From assembly GCA_017521985.1 (NCBI GenBank), contig JAFXAZ010000065.1:1-33598 (forward strand): 33,598 nucleotides of DNA, given 5' to 3'. Source of the stretch: Lachnospiraceae bacterium (lineage in GTDB: Bacteria > Bacillota > Clostridia > Lachnospirales > Lachnospiraceae). Positions 22,743-31,403 of the stretch are shown here, one piece after another. How positions within the stretch are numbered: position 1 is the stretch's first letter; each line of letters opens with the position of its first letter. The position numbers and the translations under genes are program-made. Under the pieces are notes generated by a model, which was not told where the DNA came from, ran no database searches, and was given only the letters and a program-made list of their open reading frames with translations.

Positions 22743-24083
22743 ATGTTACGAGAAGCAACGCAAATGAAAATTTTTGAATATAAGGAAGAAGAAGGACAAA
22801 ATCCTTATGTTGGTTTTACCAGCTTTCAGCATTTTAGAGGAGAGGCACTATATTCTGATATTATTGTCAGACCGGAAAATAATTATACGGAGACAGAAAA
22901 TGTTGAATGCTACCCGATTCCGGATTATGTTCCGCAAAACGGCAGGGAGGAAGGATTTTATCCAGATACTACGGTTGCTTACATAAGGATTTTGTGGAAA
23001 GAGTTTGAACCGAAGCAGGGCGAATATAATTTTGCGCTTATCGAAGATATATTGACTAAGGCAAAAGCCTGTGGTCAGACGGTTATGTTTCGCCTGATGC
23101 CGCACAGTACTAGAGCCGGGGATGATGTGCCGGATTGGTTAAAGGAAATCATCTTTTGTCCGGAACGCCCGGAAGGAGAGAGGGTCAAAGACTCACCTAC
23201 CGATCCGCTATTCCTGAAATATTTCGGCGAGGCTATTAGACAAATTGGCGAGCACTTTGACGATAATCCGATTCTAGATACTGTTGATATAGCATTATGC
23301 GGCGCATGGGGCGAAGGCTACGGACGGCCTTTTTATCCGGAAGAATTAATTGAAAATTTAGTTGATATATATACAAGCACATTTAAGAAGACCAGGTTAA
23401 TAGCGCAAGGAAATGCACCGGAGATTGTAAATTATGCAAATCAATCAAGAGCGGTAGGCTGGAGAGTTGATGGTACGGGTGAACCTCGTCATATGAATGA
23501 CTCTTATACCGAAAAGGAAAAGCAAGTATCTGAGATATGGAAAAAGGCACCGGTTTCCTTTGAAGCATACTGGTGGCTTGGCGAGTGGCAGAGACAAGGT
23601 TGGGATTTGGATAGAATCATAGAGAAATTGCTTAGTTGGCATGTAAGTACTTTTAATGCCAAATCATTGCCTATACCAAACGACTGGCAAGATAAGATTC
23701 AGTATTGGAACAGCAAGATGGGATACCATTTTGCACTGGATTATTTTAAATATCCAACGAATGCTTCAGCAACAGATGTTTTAGAGTTTGAACTGGGCAT
23801 TGATAACTGTGGCGTAGCACCGATTTATAATGAAATCCCGGTTAAAATCCGACTGACAAATACAGAAACGTCTTATGTATATGATACGGACATTGACATA
23901 CGTGAGTGGATGCCCGGAAAAACAGTAAATAACGTGATTATCACTCTGCCATTTGACATCAAAAAGGGCAGCTATTATGTTGAAATCGGGCTTTGTGGAG
24001 AAGACACTCCTATGATTTATTTATGCACGAATGCTGTCCGTAATGGAAAATATTACCGTGTTGGTAAATTGGAGATTGTGTAG
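22743..24083 (+). CDS. Clan-A glycosidase-like TIM-barrel protein, DUF4832-like (paralogue 2)
   Basis: A 446-aa paralogue of the 6904 protein with long shared blocks: NPYVGFTSFQHFRGEALYSD, PDTTVAYIRILWKEFEP, MFRLMPHSTRA, CGAWGEGYG and PVSFEAYWWLGEW. Both candidate catalytic glutamates are kept. The segment after CGAWGEG and the loop at VDGTGEPRHMN differ most, which could change specificity. GGAG lies 8 nt before the ATG at 22743; an ATG at 22767 matches the paralogue start better but has no ribosome site. It is probably in the same transcript as the fusion phosphatase (60-nt gap). Confidence 0.6.
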   Translation: MLREATQMKIFEYKEEEGQNPYVGFTSFQHFRGEALYSDIIVRPENNYTETENVECYPIPDYVPQNGREEGFYPDTTVAYIRILWKEFEPKQGEYNFALIEDILTKAKACGQTVMFRLMPHSTRAGDDVPDWLKEIIFCPERPEGERVKDSPTDPLFLKYFGEAIRQIGEHFDDNPILDTVDIALCGAWGEGYGRPFYPEELIENLVDIYTSTFKKTRLIAQGNAPEIVNYANQSRAVGWRVDGTGEPRHMNDSYTEKEKQVSEIWKKAPVSFEAYWWLGEWQRQGWDLDRIIEKLLSWHVSTFNAKSLPIPNDWQDKIQYWNSKMGYHFALDYFKYPTNASATDVLEFELGIDNCGVAPIYNEIPVKIRLTNTETSYVYDTDIDIREWMPGKTVNNVIITLPFDIKKGSYYVEIGLCGEDTPMIYLCTNAVRNGKYYRVGKLEIV

Positions 24084-24126
24084 TATAATGGATAAAAAGT
24101 GCTGTAGAATGGAGGGATAATAGCTT

Positions 24127-24897
24127 GTGAAAATTCATTTTCTTGGTACATGTGCAGGGACAGAGCCAATGCCCGGCAGAAAGCATGCGTCTATAGCTGT
24201 AGAAAGCGGTAAAAACATTTATTGGTTTGATGCAGGGGAGGGGTGTTCCTACACCGCACATCTTTTGGGTATTGACCTTTTGAAGGTAAATAAAGTAGTA
24301 ATTTCCCATACCCATATGGATCATGTAGGGGGCTTGGGCAATTTATTGTGGAACATCAGAAAATTGGTAATTATGAGAAAACAACTTCCACTACATGGTG
24401 GAATAGAAGTGTACTTACCGAACATGGAAACATGGGAGGGCGTCATGCTTATACTGAAAAATACAGAGGGAGGCTTTAAGACAGACTACCCGATTAATGT
24501 CATGCCTGTAGAAGAGGGGGTATTGTTTGACGATGGTATTATGCGGGTTACGGCTTTTCCGAACAGCCATCTGGCATGCCTGAATTCTCCAAAATGCCTG
24601 TCGTTTTCTTATCTGATCGAGTGCGAGGGCAAGCGACTTGTGTATTCCGGTGATGTAGGAAAATATGAAGATTTGGATGCAGTTTTTGAAGAATGCGATG
24701 GCTTGATTATAGAAACCGGACATTTTGGTATAAATACAGCATATGAATATTGGAAAACAAAAAAGATAGACAGGCTGTTTTTTAGTCATAATGGCCGTGA
24801 AATTTTAAATTATCCAGAGGAGTCACAAGAGAAAGTAAAGAAGTATTTCGGGGATAAAGCAATTATTTGTGAGGATGGAATGAGCGTTACACTTTAG
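24127..24897 (+). CDS. MBL-fold metallo-hydrolase
   Basis: A 256-aa protein of the metallo-beta-lactamase fold. The metal motif is complete: SHTHMDHVGG (H61, H63, D65, H66), NSHLACL, the bridging Asp in VYSGDVGKY, and a late SHNGRE histidine. The N-terminal KIHFLGTCAGTEPMPGRKHAS resembles the RNase Z/PhnP-like phosphodiesterase branch rather than glyoxalases or lactamases. The start is GTG at 24127 preceded by GGAGGG; no upstream in-frame ATG fits. As last gene of the island it adds one more likely phosphodiesterase. Substrate unknown. Confidence 0.85.
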   Translation: MKIHFLGTCAGTEPMPGRKHASIAVESGKNIYWFDAGEGCSYTAHLLGIDLLKVNKVVISHTHMDHVGGLGNLLWNIRKLVIMRKQLPLHGGIEVYLPNMETWEGVMLILKNTEGGFKTDYPINVMPVEEGVLFDDGIMRVTAFPNSHLACLNSPKCLSFSYLIECEGKRLVYSGDVGKYEDLDAVFEECDGLIIETGHFGINTAYEYWKTKKIDRLFFSHNGREILNYPEESQEKVKKYFGDKAIICEDGMSVTL

Positions 24898-24969
24898 AAA
24901 AACAAATATTGTTATATATTAAACTAGAATTATTATATAGAAATGGAATTGTTATTATTGCTAAAAAAA

Positions 24970-25012
24970 ATGACATGATTTAAAATTAACTTATACAACA
25001 TGCATGTTATAT
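24970..25012 (+). promoter_or_regulatory. Candidate promoter with palindromic operator for the transport locus
   Basis: ATGACA (24970-24975), a 16-nt spacer, then TATACA (24992-24997). The imperfect 20-bp palindrome ATACAACATGCATGTTATAT (24993-25012), with a perfect AACATGCATGTT core, overlaps the -10 and start region, as expected of a repressor site. No cognate regulator gene is apparent in the window; the same palindrome was not seen elsewhere here. Confidence 0.45.
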
Positions 25013-25044
25013 TAATGTTTTAAACTTTTTAGGAGGAAAACAAA

Positions 25045-26775
25045 ATGAAAATGAAAAAAATCATTTCAATGTTTCTGACGTTTATCATGGTTGGAAGTCT
25101 TGCAGCTTGTGGGGGAAATAAACCTGTATCACAGGAATCTACCCCTACTACCGGTACAGAGACTACAGCTACATCTGAGACAACAATAGCAACCGAAAAG
25201 GAAGAAGTAAAAGAGCCTGTTACAGTTTCTCTTTTTCCTGCAAACGGCAACCTGACTTCCGGCACAGTTGGTGGATGGTTAGGTGAATATTTTGCTGAAA
25301 ATGGCATTATTTTGGATGTGTGGGCTTACAGTGCTGAGAAGTTCAATGCAATTCTTGCAAGTGGAGACTATCCGGATGTTATGTTCTTTAACACTAATAA
25401 ATGTGATATTAATGCAATTATTGAGTCTGGTTATTTGTTGGATTTAAACGATTATATGGATCAGTTGCCGGCAATTAAAAACAGTGAAGAAATGCAGACT
25501 GCTGTAAACTTCGTAAAGGCATACGTTTCCAATAAAAGTGATGAATTAGGAGTGTTGCCAGTTAAAGTTGGTGCTTTGTCATCAAAGGTAAATACTGGTG
25601 GTGCTGCTCTTATGATGAATTGGGAACTTTATGAAAAAATCGGTAGTCCTGAAATTACTTGTTTAGAGGATACGATTGATGTATTTAAGCAGATGCAGGC
25701 AGCTTGGCCACAGGCCGACAATGGTCTAAAGACCTATGCAATGCACTTATACAGCGATCAGGATACCAGTTCTTTTGCTGGTATTAAAAACGTATTATAT
25801 CTTAATGGTTACACAGTAGGTCAGTTAAAATATTTCTTGTTAGGAAATACAGCAACGAATGAATTTGAATATGCCTTAGAGGATGATGGTATTTACAAGT
25901 ATGGATTAAAGTATTACAATACTCTGTACAAAGAAGGCTTATTAGATCCAGATTCTATTACATACGATCGTCAGACTGTAGTTAGTATTGTTGATACAGA
26001 AGGCGCTACTCTTGCAGGCTGGCCATGTGTTCCGGCATATGAGACTAAGGGTTTCATGCCTGTATACTATGATGGTATGAGAGTTGTCTTTACGGGTAAT
26101 TATGAAAAGTTTGGTAACAATTTTGTTATTGGTATCAGCTCTAAATGTGAGAACGTAGATGCTGCTCTTCAGTTGGTAAATATGTTTGCTGATCCTGACA
26201 GCTGTTTTATTATTAAGACAGGTCCTGAGGGAGAATTATGGGAGTATGATGCATCAGGTGTTCCTGTATTAACAGAAGAAGGTATTGGTTACTTCGTAAA
26301 TGGTGCAGAAGCAGATATTAAGGGTGAGACTTTTAAAAACTTTAATACACCGCTCATTGCCAATACAGGTTTTGTTACATCTTTTGGTAAGCAATATAGT
26401 GCAAGCTCTTGGCCGGAAGTTCTTGTTATGAGAAATAATACGGACACAGCTGTTAGATGGAGAGAGTTCTATGGCGCTAAGACGGATTTTGTAGAACTGC
26501 TTGGTGATAACTGTGTACAGATCGCATTTGATGACTCTCTTAACAAATTTGTCGAAAAACCTTCTGATGAGGAGGAGTTAGTTTGGACAGCAGCTCAGGA
26601 TATTCTCATTGAGGCAAGCTGGAAGATGGTTTATGCAGAAAGCGAAGCAGAATTCGAAAAGCTTTGGGCTGATGCTGTAGCAGAATGTAATAAGCTTGGA
26701 ATTGAAGAACTTGTTCAGACGAGGTTAAAAGCTCTGGATGAAGCAATTAAAGCAAAAGAAGCATTATCAAAATAA
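25045..26775 (+). CDS. ABC transporter extracellular solute-binding lipoprotein
   Basis: A 576-aa lipoprotein. The signal peptide MKMKKIISMFLTFIMVGSLA ends in lipobox LAAC with C22 to be lipidated, followed by a T/S/E-rich linker (about 25-50). The mature part matches the large LplA/YtcQ-type solute-binding proteins that work with LplB/YtcP permeases (GDYPDVMFFN, YVSNKSDELGVLPV). AGGAGG lies 8 nt before the ATG. The permeases are further downstream at 30462 and 31404; no ATPase is present, as usual for this type, which borrows a shared MsmX-like ATPase. A complex oligosaccharide is the likely ligand. Confidence 0.9.
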   Translation: MKMKKIISMFLTFIMVGSLAACGGNKPVSQESTPTTGTETTATSETTIATEKEEVKEPVTVSLFPANGNLTSGTVGGWLGEYFAENGIILDVWAYSAEKFNAILASGDYPDVMFFNTNKCDINAIIESGYLLDLNDYMDQLPAIKNSEEMQTAVNFVKAYVSNKSDELGVLPVKVGALSSKVNTGGAALMMNWELYEKIGSPEITCLEDTIDVFKQMQAAWPQADNGLKTYAMHLYSDQDTSSFAGIKNVLYLNGYTVGQLKYFLLGNTATNEFEYALEDDGIYKYGLKYYNTLYKEGLLDPDSITYDRQTVVSIVDTEGATLAGWPCVPAYETKGFMPVYYDGMRVVFTGNYEKFGNNFVIGISSKCENVDAALQLVNMFADPDSCFIIKTGPEGELWEYDASGVPVLTEEGIGYFVNGAEADIKGETFKNFNTPLIANTGFVTSFGKQYSASSWPEVLVMRNNTDTAVRWREFYGAKTDFVELLGDNCVQIAFDDSLNKFVEKPSDEEELVWTAAQDILIEASWKMVYAESEAEFEKLWADAVAECNKLGIEELVQTRLKALDEAIKAKEALSK

Positions 26776-26795
26776 TACGTAAACAGTAGTTGTAT

Positions 26796-26836
26796 GCAGA
26801 AAGCTGCCCTGACATCAGGGTGGCTTTCTGTTATAT
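26796..26836 (+). terminator. Terminator or attenuator after the lipoprotein gene
   Basis: CAGAAAGC-TGCCCTGA and TCAGGGTG-GCTTTCTG (26797-26830) form a 16-bp stem with one mismatch and a tiny loop, followed by TTATATC. It would partly uncouple the abundant binding protein from the kinase gene downstream. Confidence 0.75.
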
Positions 26837-26867
26837 CATGAATTAGCGTCAGGTGAGGTACAGTCTT

Positions 26868-28649
26868 ATGAAAAAAATCAAAGTATATACAAACAGGTTG
26901 TATTTGAAAATTATATGTTTATATGTTATGGTACTCCTATTTGTAGGTGGTTATGCATGTCGGTTATCCTATACAAATTGTCAGAATGAGATACTGAACG
27001 ATTTGGATGATATTATGACAGAGATGAATCAGGAATATGAATTCTACACGCAGGATTTTTGGAGGCTGTATATGCCTATTTTTCAAAATAAGGATAGTAA
27101 GAAGGCTATTTATGATTTCTTTAGAAAAGAGAATGGAGCGGTGTTATCTCCCTTGGAAAAAAAGGAACTATTAAATATGATGCAGGAAATTGCGTATATC
27201 GATGGCAGAATCAAGTGGATAGGACTGTATTCCGGAGGTAATGGGTTAAATTACTTATATTTTGAAGGAGAAAGTGCATTAGTAGAAATGCCGCCTGATT
27301 TTCCATTTATTGAGGATATGGAAAATAAAGGGATTACGATGGAGATATATGGAAGCAAAACAGTAACGCATGGAGAGGACAGTCTGTTGACCTTTGCATT
27401 GTGTGGCGGGACCGAATATGAAATGAATGGTGGAAAAATTATTGTGGGATATGCCACCAACGAAATGGGTGTTAAATATGCCAAGGTCGAGGCTCTTCGG
27501 GAAGTTAGATACTATGTAGTGAATGAATGGGGAGTTGTCTATGATTCCACAGGGGAGTATGAATACCCATATGAGATTGGTTTGTTAAAGGAAGAAGTGT
27601 CCTCTGGGGTGGTAAAAGACCAGGATGGCAATTTCGTGTATGTCAGGAAATTGGGCAAAACAGGTGGGAGCTATCAGATTTTCTGTGTAGTCCCGTGGAA
27701 AGATTTGTTCGCAAAAAATAATGTGGAGACATGGCAAATACTGGCAACAATACTTGTATTTCTAATTAGTTCGCTACTTTTATATCTGTGGACGTGCAAG
27801 AATATTATCCACAAAATTGATAAAATCGAGGTAGGATTGAAGAAAATCGGAGATAACGAGTTGGATTATCGGATTCCCATAGATGATAAGCAGATGGATG
27901 AATTTGAAAATATCAGTAAATCCATCAATAAAGTTGCAGTACGTCTGAAAGATAATATTAACAAAACGTATGAGCTTAAGCTAAAACAGAAGGAAGCAAT
28001 GCTCTCTGAGTTGCAGGCCAAATTTGATCCCCATTTTCTATATAACACACTGGAGGTTATCCGTGGAAGGGTATATGAAAATGGAGATATAGAAACCTCA
28101 GATGTTATCATTAAACTGGCACAAATTTTTCGCAGTTTTATTGGCTCTGAAATGTTTGTTACCATTCGTGAGGAAATAGATTTCTGTAACATGTATCTCT
28201 CGCTGTTAAAGTATAGATATGAGGATAAAATTACGATTGTTTATGATATTGAGTCTGACATTTTGCAATATGGCATTATGAGAAACCTCCTGCAACCGGT
28301 TTTGGAAAACTTTTTTGTACATGGGTTTGATTCTGCAAGTGAACATAATACGCTGAAAATTCGTGGGAAAATATATGATGAGAAGTATATATGGTTTTAT
28401 ATCCAGGATGATGGCCTGGGCATCTCGGAAGAAAGACTGGCAGAACTAAAAGTCGGCCTCGATGATGCTGTTGGAAGCACACAAAGCAGTTATGGGTTAA
28501 AGAATGTGCATAGACGTATTAAATTGTTCTACGGACAGGATTGCGGTGTTAAAATTGAAAATAATGCTTCCGGTGGAGTGACGGTTGAAGTGAAAATTAG
28601 TAAACTAACTTATAAAGAACATGAAATCAGAATGTATGAGACGTCTTAG
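26868..28649 (+). CDS. YesM-like membrane sensor histidine kinase
   Basis: A 593-aa kinase. One membrane helix near residues 10-28 and a second near 290-310 (ILATILVFLISSLLLYLW) bracket a ~255-residue extracellular sensor. HAMP follows, then the His_kinase domain with QAKFDPHFLYN (H389), then the ATPase region with PVLENFFVHGF (N box), DDGLGIS and YGLKNVHRRIK. The start is ATG 26868, about 9 nt after AGGTGAGG. YesM-type kinases sense extracellular sugar or binding-protein state and control the adjacent ABC importer through a YesN regulator. Its partner is most likely the 28737 regulator, which is encoded convergently on the other strand. Confidence 0.92.
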   Translation: MKKIKVYTNRLYLKIICLYVMVLLFVGGYACRLSYTNCQNEILNDLDDIMTEMNQEYEFYTQDFWRLYMPIFQNKDSKKAIYDFFRKENGAVLSPLEKKELLNMMQEIAYIDGRIKWIGLYSGGNGLNYLYFEGESALVEMPPDFPFIEDMENKGITMEIYGSKTVTHGEDSLLTFALCGGTEYEMNGGKIIVGYATNEMGVKYAKVEALREVRYYVVNEWGVVYDSTGEYEYPYEIGLLKEEVSSGVVKDQDGNFVYVRKLGKTGGSYQIFCVVPWKDLFAKNNVETWQILATILVFLISSLLLYLWTCKNIIHKIDKIEVGLKKIGDNELDYRIPIDDKQMDEFENISKSINKVAVRLKDNINKTYELKLKQKEAMLSELQAKFDPHFLYNTLEVIRGRVYENGDIETSDVIIKLAQIFRSFIGSEMFVTIREEIDFCNMYLSLLKYRYEDKITIVYDIESDILQYGIMRNLLQPVLENFFVHGFDSASEHNTLKIRGKIYDEKYIWFYIQDDGLGISEERLAELKVGLDDAVGSTQSSYGLKNVHRRIKLFYGQDCGVKIENNASGGVTVEVKISKLTYKEHEIRMYETS

Positions 28650-28670
28650 GAAAGACATTCGCTACGAAAT

Positions 28671-28718
28671 AATACGCACTGAATGGGTAAATTACTCCGT
28701 TCAGTGCGTATTGATTTT
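28671..28718 (+). terminator. Terminator between the convergent kinase and regulator genes
   Basis: AATACGCACTGAA (28671-28683) and TTCAGTGCGTATT (28700-28712) form a perfect 13-bp stem with a 16-nt loop, followed by GATTTTTC on the plus strand. It ends the kinase transcript. On the minus strand the downstream context lacks a strong U-run. Confidence 0.8.
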
Positions 28719-28736
28719 TCAATTTTGTATAATAAA

Positions 28737-30263
28737 TTATTCATAATTTAATTCTTTCTCTATGATAGATTGCCTGAAATTGGCTGGTGATACGCCAGTT
28801 TTCTTTTTGAATGTAAGAATAAAATAACTCGTATTGGCAAAGCCGCACATAGTAGAAATCTGTGATATTTTGTGGTTAGTATTTTTCAAAAGCATCATAG
28901 CATGGTTGACACGTATCTGGCTAATGTAGTCATTAAAATATATACTAGTTTCTTTCTTGAAAAGAAAGCCGAAATATGAAGCATTCATATTATTTTTGCT
29001 ACAAAATTCTTTGATGGAAACATGCTCAGTGAAGTTGGCGGATACATATTGCATAGCGAGCAGACAAATAGGGCTTAAGCGGTTTAAATTTTTTTTAATT
29101 AATATTAAATTTATGGACAAAAGTTCATTGAAACAGATGTGTAATGTTTCTTGTGTTGGATGCTCCTCGAAATGATAGGAGTTAATAATAATATTTTCTT
29201 CTGCTGTAGAGTCAATAAGTCCCATGGAAATCAGAAGTCGAAATAAGCGTATAGACAGCATGTTAAAAAAGGAATTAATTTCCTGCAAAGGGTAATCAAC
29301 CAAACCGGGAAATAGTTCCTGAAGTAAAGCATCGGTAGAACTTTTGGAAAAGGAATCCAGAGAACTTTGTAAATAATTGGTTATTTGATTAAGCTGATAG
29401 TCGCCAATATCTATTGTATCTCTTTTTTCAGCAAGAAGGATGTGCTGCCCCGTCAGGTTATGGCATAAAAGAAGGGTATCCGTGGCACTCTGATAACTAA
29501 GTCCAACCTGCTCATTTCCTGTTGCGATAATACCGATAGCAGCATGAAAATCATTCGTGTATGCTGATTCATCAATGGCGGATAAAAAATGATTATACAC
29601 GCAGTTTTGGGTTATGGTATGCCCTCCGAGAATAACAACATGGTAACCTCTGTAATCTACAAAATAATAGGCTTCATAGGAAGTCTGTAAATGGGAGAGA
29701 TAATTGGTTAACAGTTTGTCTAAGGGGCTTTGGCGTGTAGACCTTATCAGAACTACACAGTAATTACGAAAATAAATATTTACGTTGATATGCCGAGAGT
29801 GTCCTGACAATTCTTCGCTGGAAATGTCATTTGTTACCCAGCGATAAAGTATATTATCCAGAAAGAGCGTTTTCATTATATGTTTGTGCATGGAAAGATT
29901 ATCCAGGGATTTACGGATAGAATTATCCAACTCATCTTTTTGGATTGGCTTTAACAGATAATTTTCCACACCAAGGGAAATGGCTTCTTTGGCATAAGAA
30001 AAATCGCTGTAGGAAGACAGAATAATACATCTGATGTGAGGATACTTGCCACGCACCTCTTTGAGCAGAGTAATACCGTCCATATCCGGCATGCTGATAT
30101 CTGTAATTAAAAGATTTACAGGCTGTTGTTCCAACTTTTTCAAAGCGTCCGAACCATTGTGTGCAGTTAAAATATTTTCAATTCCGTATACAGGCCAGTC
30201 AATAATATTCATTAAAGAATTCAGAATATCTTCTTCATCGTCTACCAGGAGTACAGTGTACAT
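28737..30263 (-). CDS. YesN-like response regulator with AraC-type DNA-binding domain
   Basis: A 508-aa regulator. Residues 1-120 are a receiver domain: VDDEED acidic pair, phosphoacceptor D55 in LLITDISMPDMDG and K105 in LLKPI. A long middle region (about 130-400) is typical of YesN proteins. The C-terminal ~100 residues are a two-helix-turn-helix AraC domain (SIKEFCSKNNMNASYFGFLF, then ISQISTMCGFANTSYF). The start is the ATG at 30263 with AAAGGAG 6 nt upstream; an in-frame ATG at 30296 lies before the ribosome site. It probably activates the importer genes when phosphorylated by the YesM-like kinase. It is divergent from the permeases and convergent with the kinase gene. Confidence 0.92.
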   Translation of the reverse strand: MYTVLLVDDEEDILNSLMNIIDWPVYGIENILTAHNGSDALKKLEQQPVNLLITDISMPDMDGITLLKEVRGKYPHIRCIILSSYSDFSYAKEAISLGVENYLLKPIQKDELDNSIRKSLDNLSMHKHIMKTLFLDNILYRWVTNDISSEELSGHSRHINVNIYFRNYCVVLIRSTRQSPLDKLLTNYLSHLQTSYEAYYFVDYRGYHVVILGGHTITQNCVYNHFLSAIDESAYTNDFHAAIGIIATGNEQVGLSYQSATDTLLLCHNLTGQHILLAEKRDTIDIGDYQLNQITNYLQSSLDSFSKSSTDALLQELFPGLVDYPLQEINSFFNMLSIRLFRLLISMGLIDSTAEENIIINSYHFEEHPTQETLHICFNELLSINLILIKKNLNRLSPICLLAMQYVSANFTEHVSIKEFCSKNNMNASYFGFLFKKETSIYFNDYISQIRVNHAMMLLKNTNHKISQISTMCGFANTSYFILTFKKKTGVSPANFRQSIIEKELNYE

Positions 30264-30309
30264 AAGCAGCTCCTTTCCTTTGTGCAAATTCTTCATTTAA
30301 CTTAAATTT

Positions 30310-30338
30310 ATTATATATTCAAAAAAAGTGACTTGCAA
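30310..30338 (-). promoter_or_regulatory. Promoter of the YesN-like regulator
   Basis: On the minus strand TTGCAA (30338-30333), 17 nt, then TATAAT (30315-30310). The -35 is embedded in the palindrome ACTTGCAAGT (30331-30340), which may also be a binding site. Confidence 0.65.
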
Positions 30339-30390
30339 GTAACAGAAAATGGAAAACAAGAATTAGCATTATAAACAAAAATTATTATTA

Positions 30391-30419
30391 TTTACTAGGA
30401 GTGATGTGAAAAATATAAT
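30391..30419 (+). promoter_or_regulatory. Candidate promoter of the permease genes
   Basis: TTTACT (30391-30396), 17 nt, then TATAAT (30414-30419), 43 nt before the first permease. The weak -35 fits a promoter needing an activator such as the divergent YesN-like protein. Confidence 0.5.
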
Positions 30420-30461
30420 AAAAGTACAAATATATTTAGCGAAAGAAAGCGAGGAATAAAA

Positions 30462-31373
30462 ATGAGTGATTTAAGAAGAAAGAAAGGATTTAAACTGTTT
30501 CTTTTTTTGTTACCTGGACTTATTTATGTATTTGTATTTAAATATCTTCCACTGTGGGGATGGGCATATGCTTTTGTAAATTATGTACCAGGTAAAAAAC
30601 TGCTCAATTGTGATTGGGTGTGGTTTAAGAATTTCAAGGTTTTGTTTGGGAATCCGATATTGCGTAAAAACCTATTTCAGTCATTAACAAATACATTGGG
30701 CATGCATTTTATATCGTATTTGTTTAGGCCATTACCCATGTTGTTTGCAATTTTCTTAAATGAGTTGCCGGGGCGAAGGTTTAAAAAGGTAGTACAAACT
30801 GCATCTACTTTGCCACACTTTATCAGCTGGGTTATTATGTATGCTTTAGCAACCAGTATGCTCTCTACTTCAGGACTTGTAAACTCATTGATGCTGGATT
30901 GGGGTGTGATAGAGAAACCATTGAATATACTGACTACGGATAAGCATGTATGGTTGACGCAGGAATTACTAGGGATATGGAAAGGCTTGGGCTGGAGTTC
31001 TATTGTATATTTTGCTGCTATTGCAGGTATTGACCAGGAATTGTATGATGCGGCTAAAGTAGATGGTGCCGGAAGAATGGCTCGTATACGATATATAACC
31101 ATACCTCATCTGATGCCAACCTTCGTAGTATTACTTGTAATGTCCATTGGTAATATGTTATCTACAGGTGTTGACCAGTACTATGTATTTGCTAATGCGA
31201 TGAATCAAAAGTATATTACGACCTTTGATTTGTATGTATATAATTTAGGTATTGCTGACGGAAAGATTTCTTATGGTGTAGCTGTAGGCGGCATGAAGTC
31301 AATTATTGCTATTATTTTATTCAGTATAGCTAATTATATATCTAAACGGGTTCGTGGTCAGGGAATTGCTTGA
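30462..31373 (+). CDS. ABC transporter permease, LplB-like
   Basis: A 303-aa inner-membrane permease with six predicted helices, beginning KLFLFLLPGLIYVFVFKYLPLWG after a short basic N-terminus. The EAA loop that docks the ATPase reads LYDAAKVDGAGRMARIRYITIPHLMP (spread over about residues 192-220). It belongs to the complex carbohydrate importer group (LplB/YtcP/YtcQ). The ATG has GAGGA 6 nt upstream. The second permease follows after 30 nt. Confidence 0.92.
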   Translation: MSDLRRKKGFKLFLFLLPGLIYVFVFKYLPLWGWAYAFVNYVPGKKLLNCDWVWFKNFKVLFGNPILRKNLFQSLTNTLGMHFISYLFRPLPMLFAIFLNELPGRRFKKVVQTASTLPHFISWVIMYALATSMLSTSGLVNSLMLDWGVIEKPLNILTTDKHVWLTQELLGIWKGLGWSSIVYFAAIAGIDQELYDAAKVDGAGRMARIRYITIPHLMPTFVVLLVMSIGNMLSTGVDQYYVFANAMNQKYITTFDLYVYNLGIADGKISYGVAVGGMKSIIAIILFSIANYISKRVRGQGIA

Positions 31374-31403
31374 TAATTTTCGGGAAAGGATAAGCAAAAA
31401 ATT

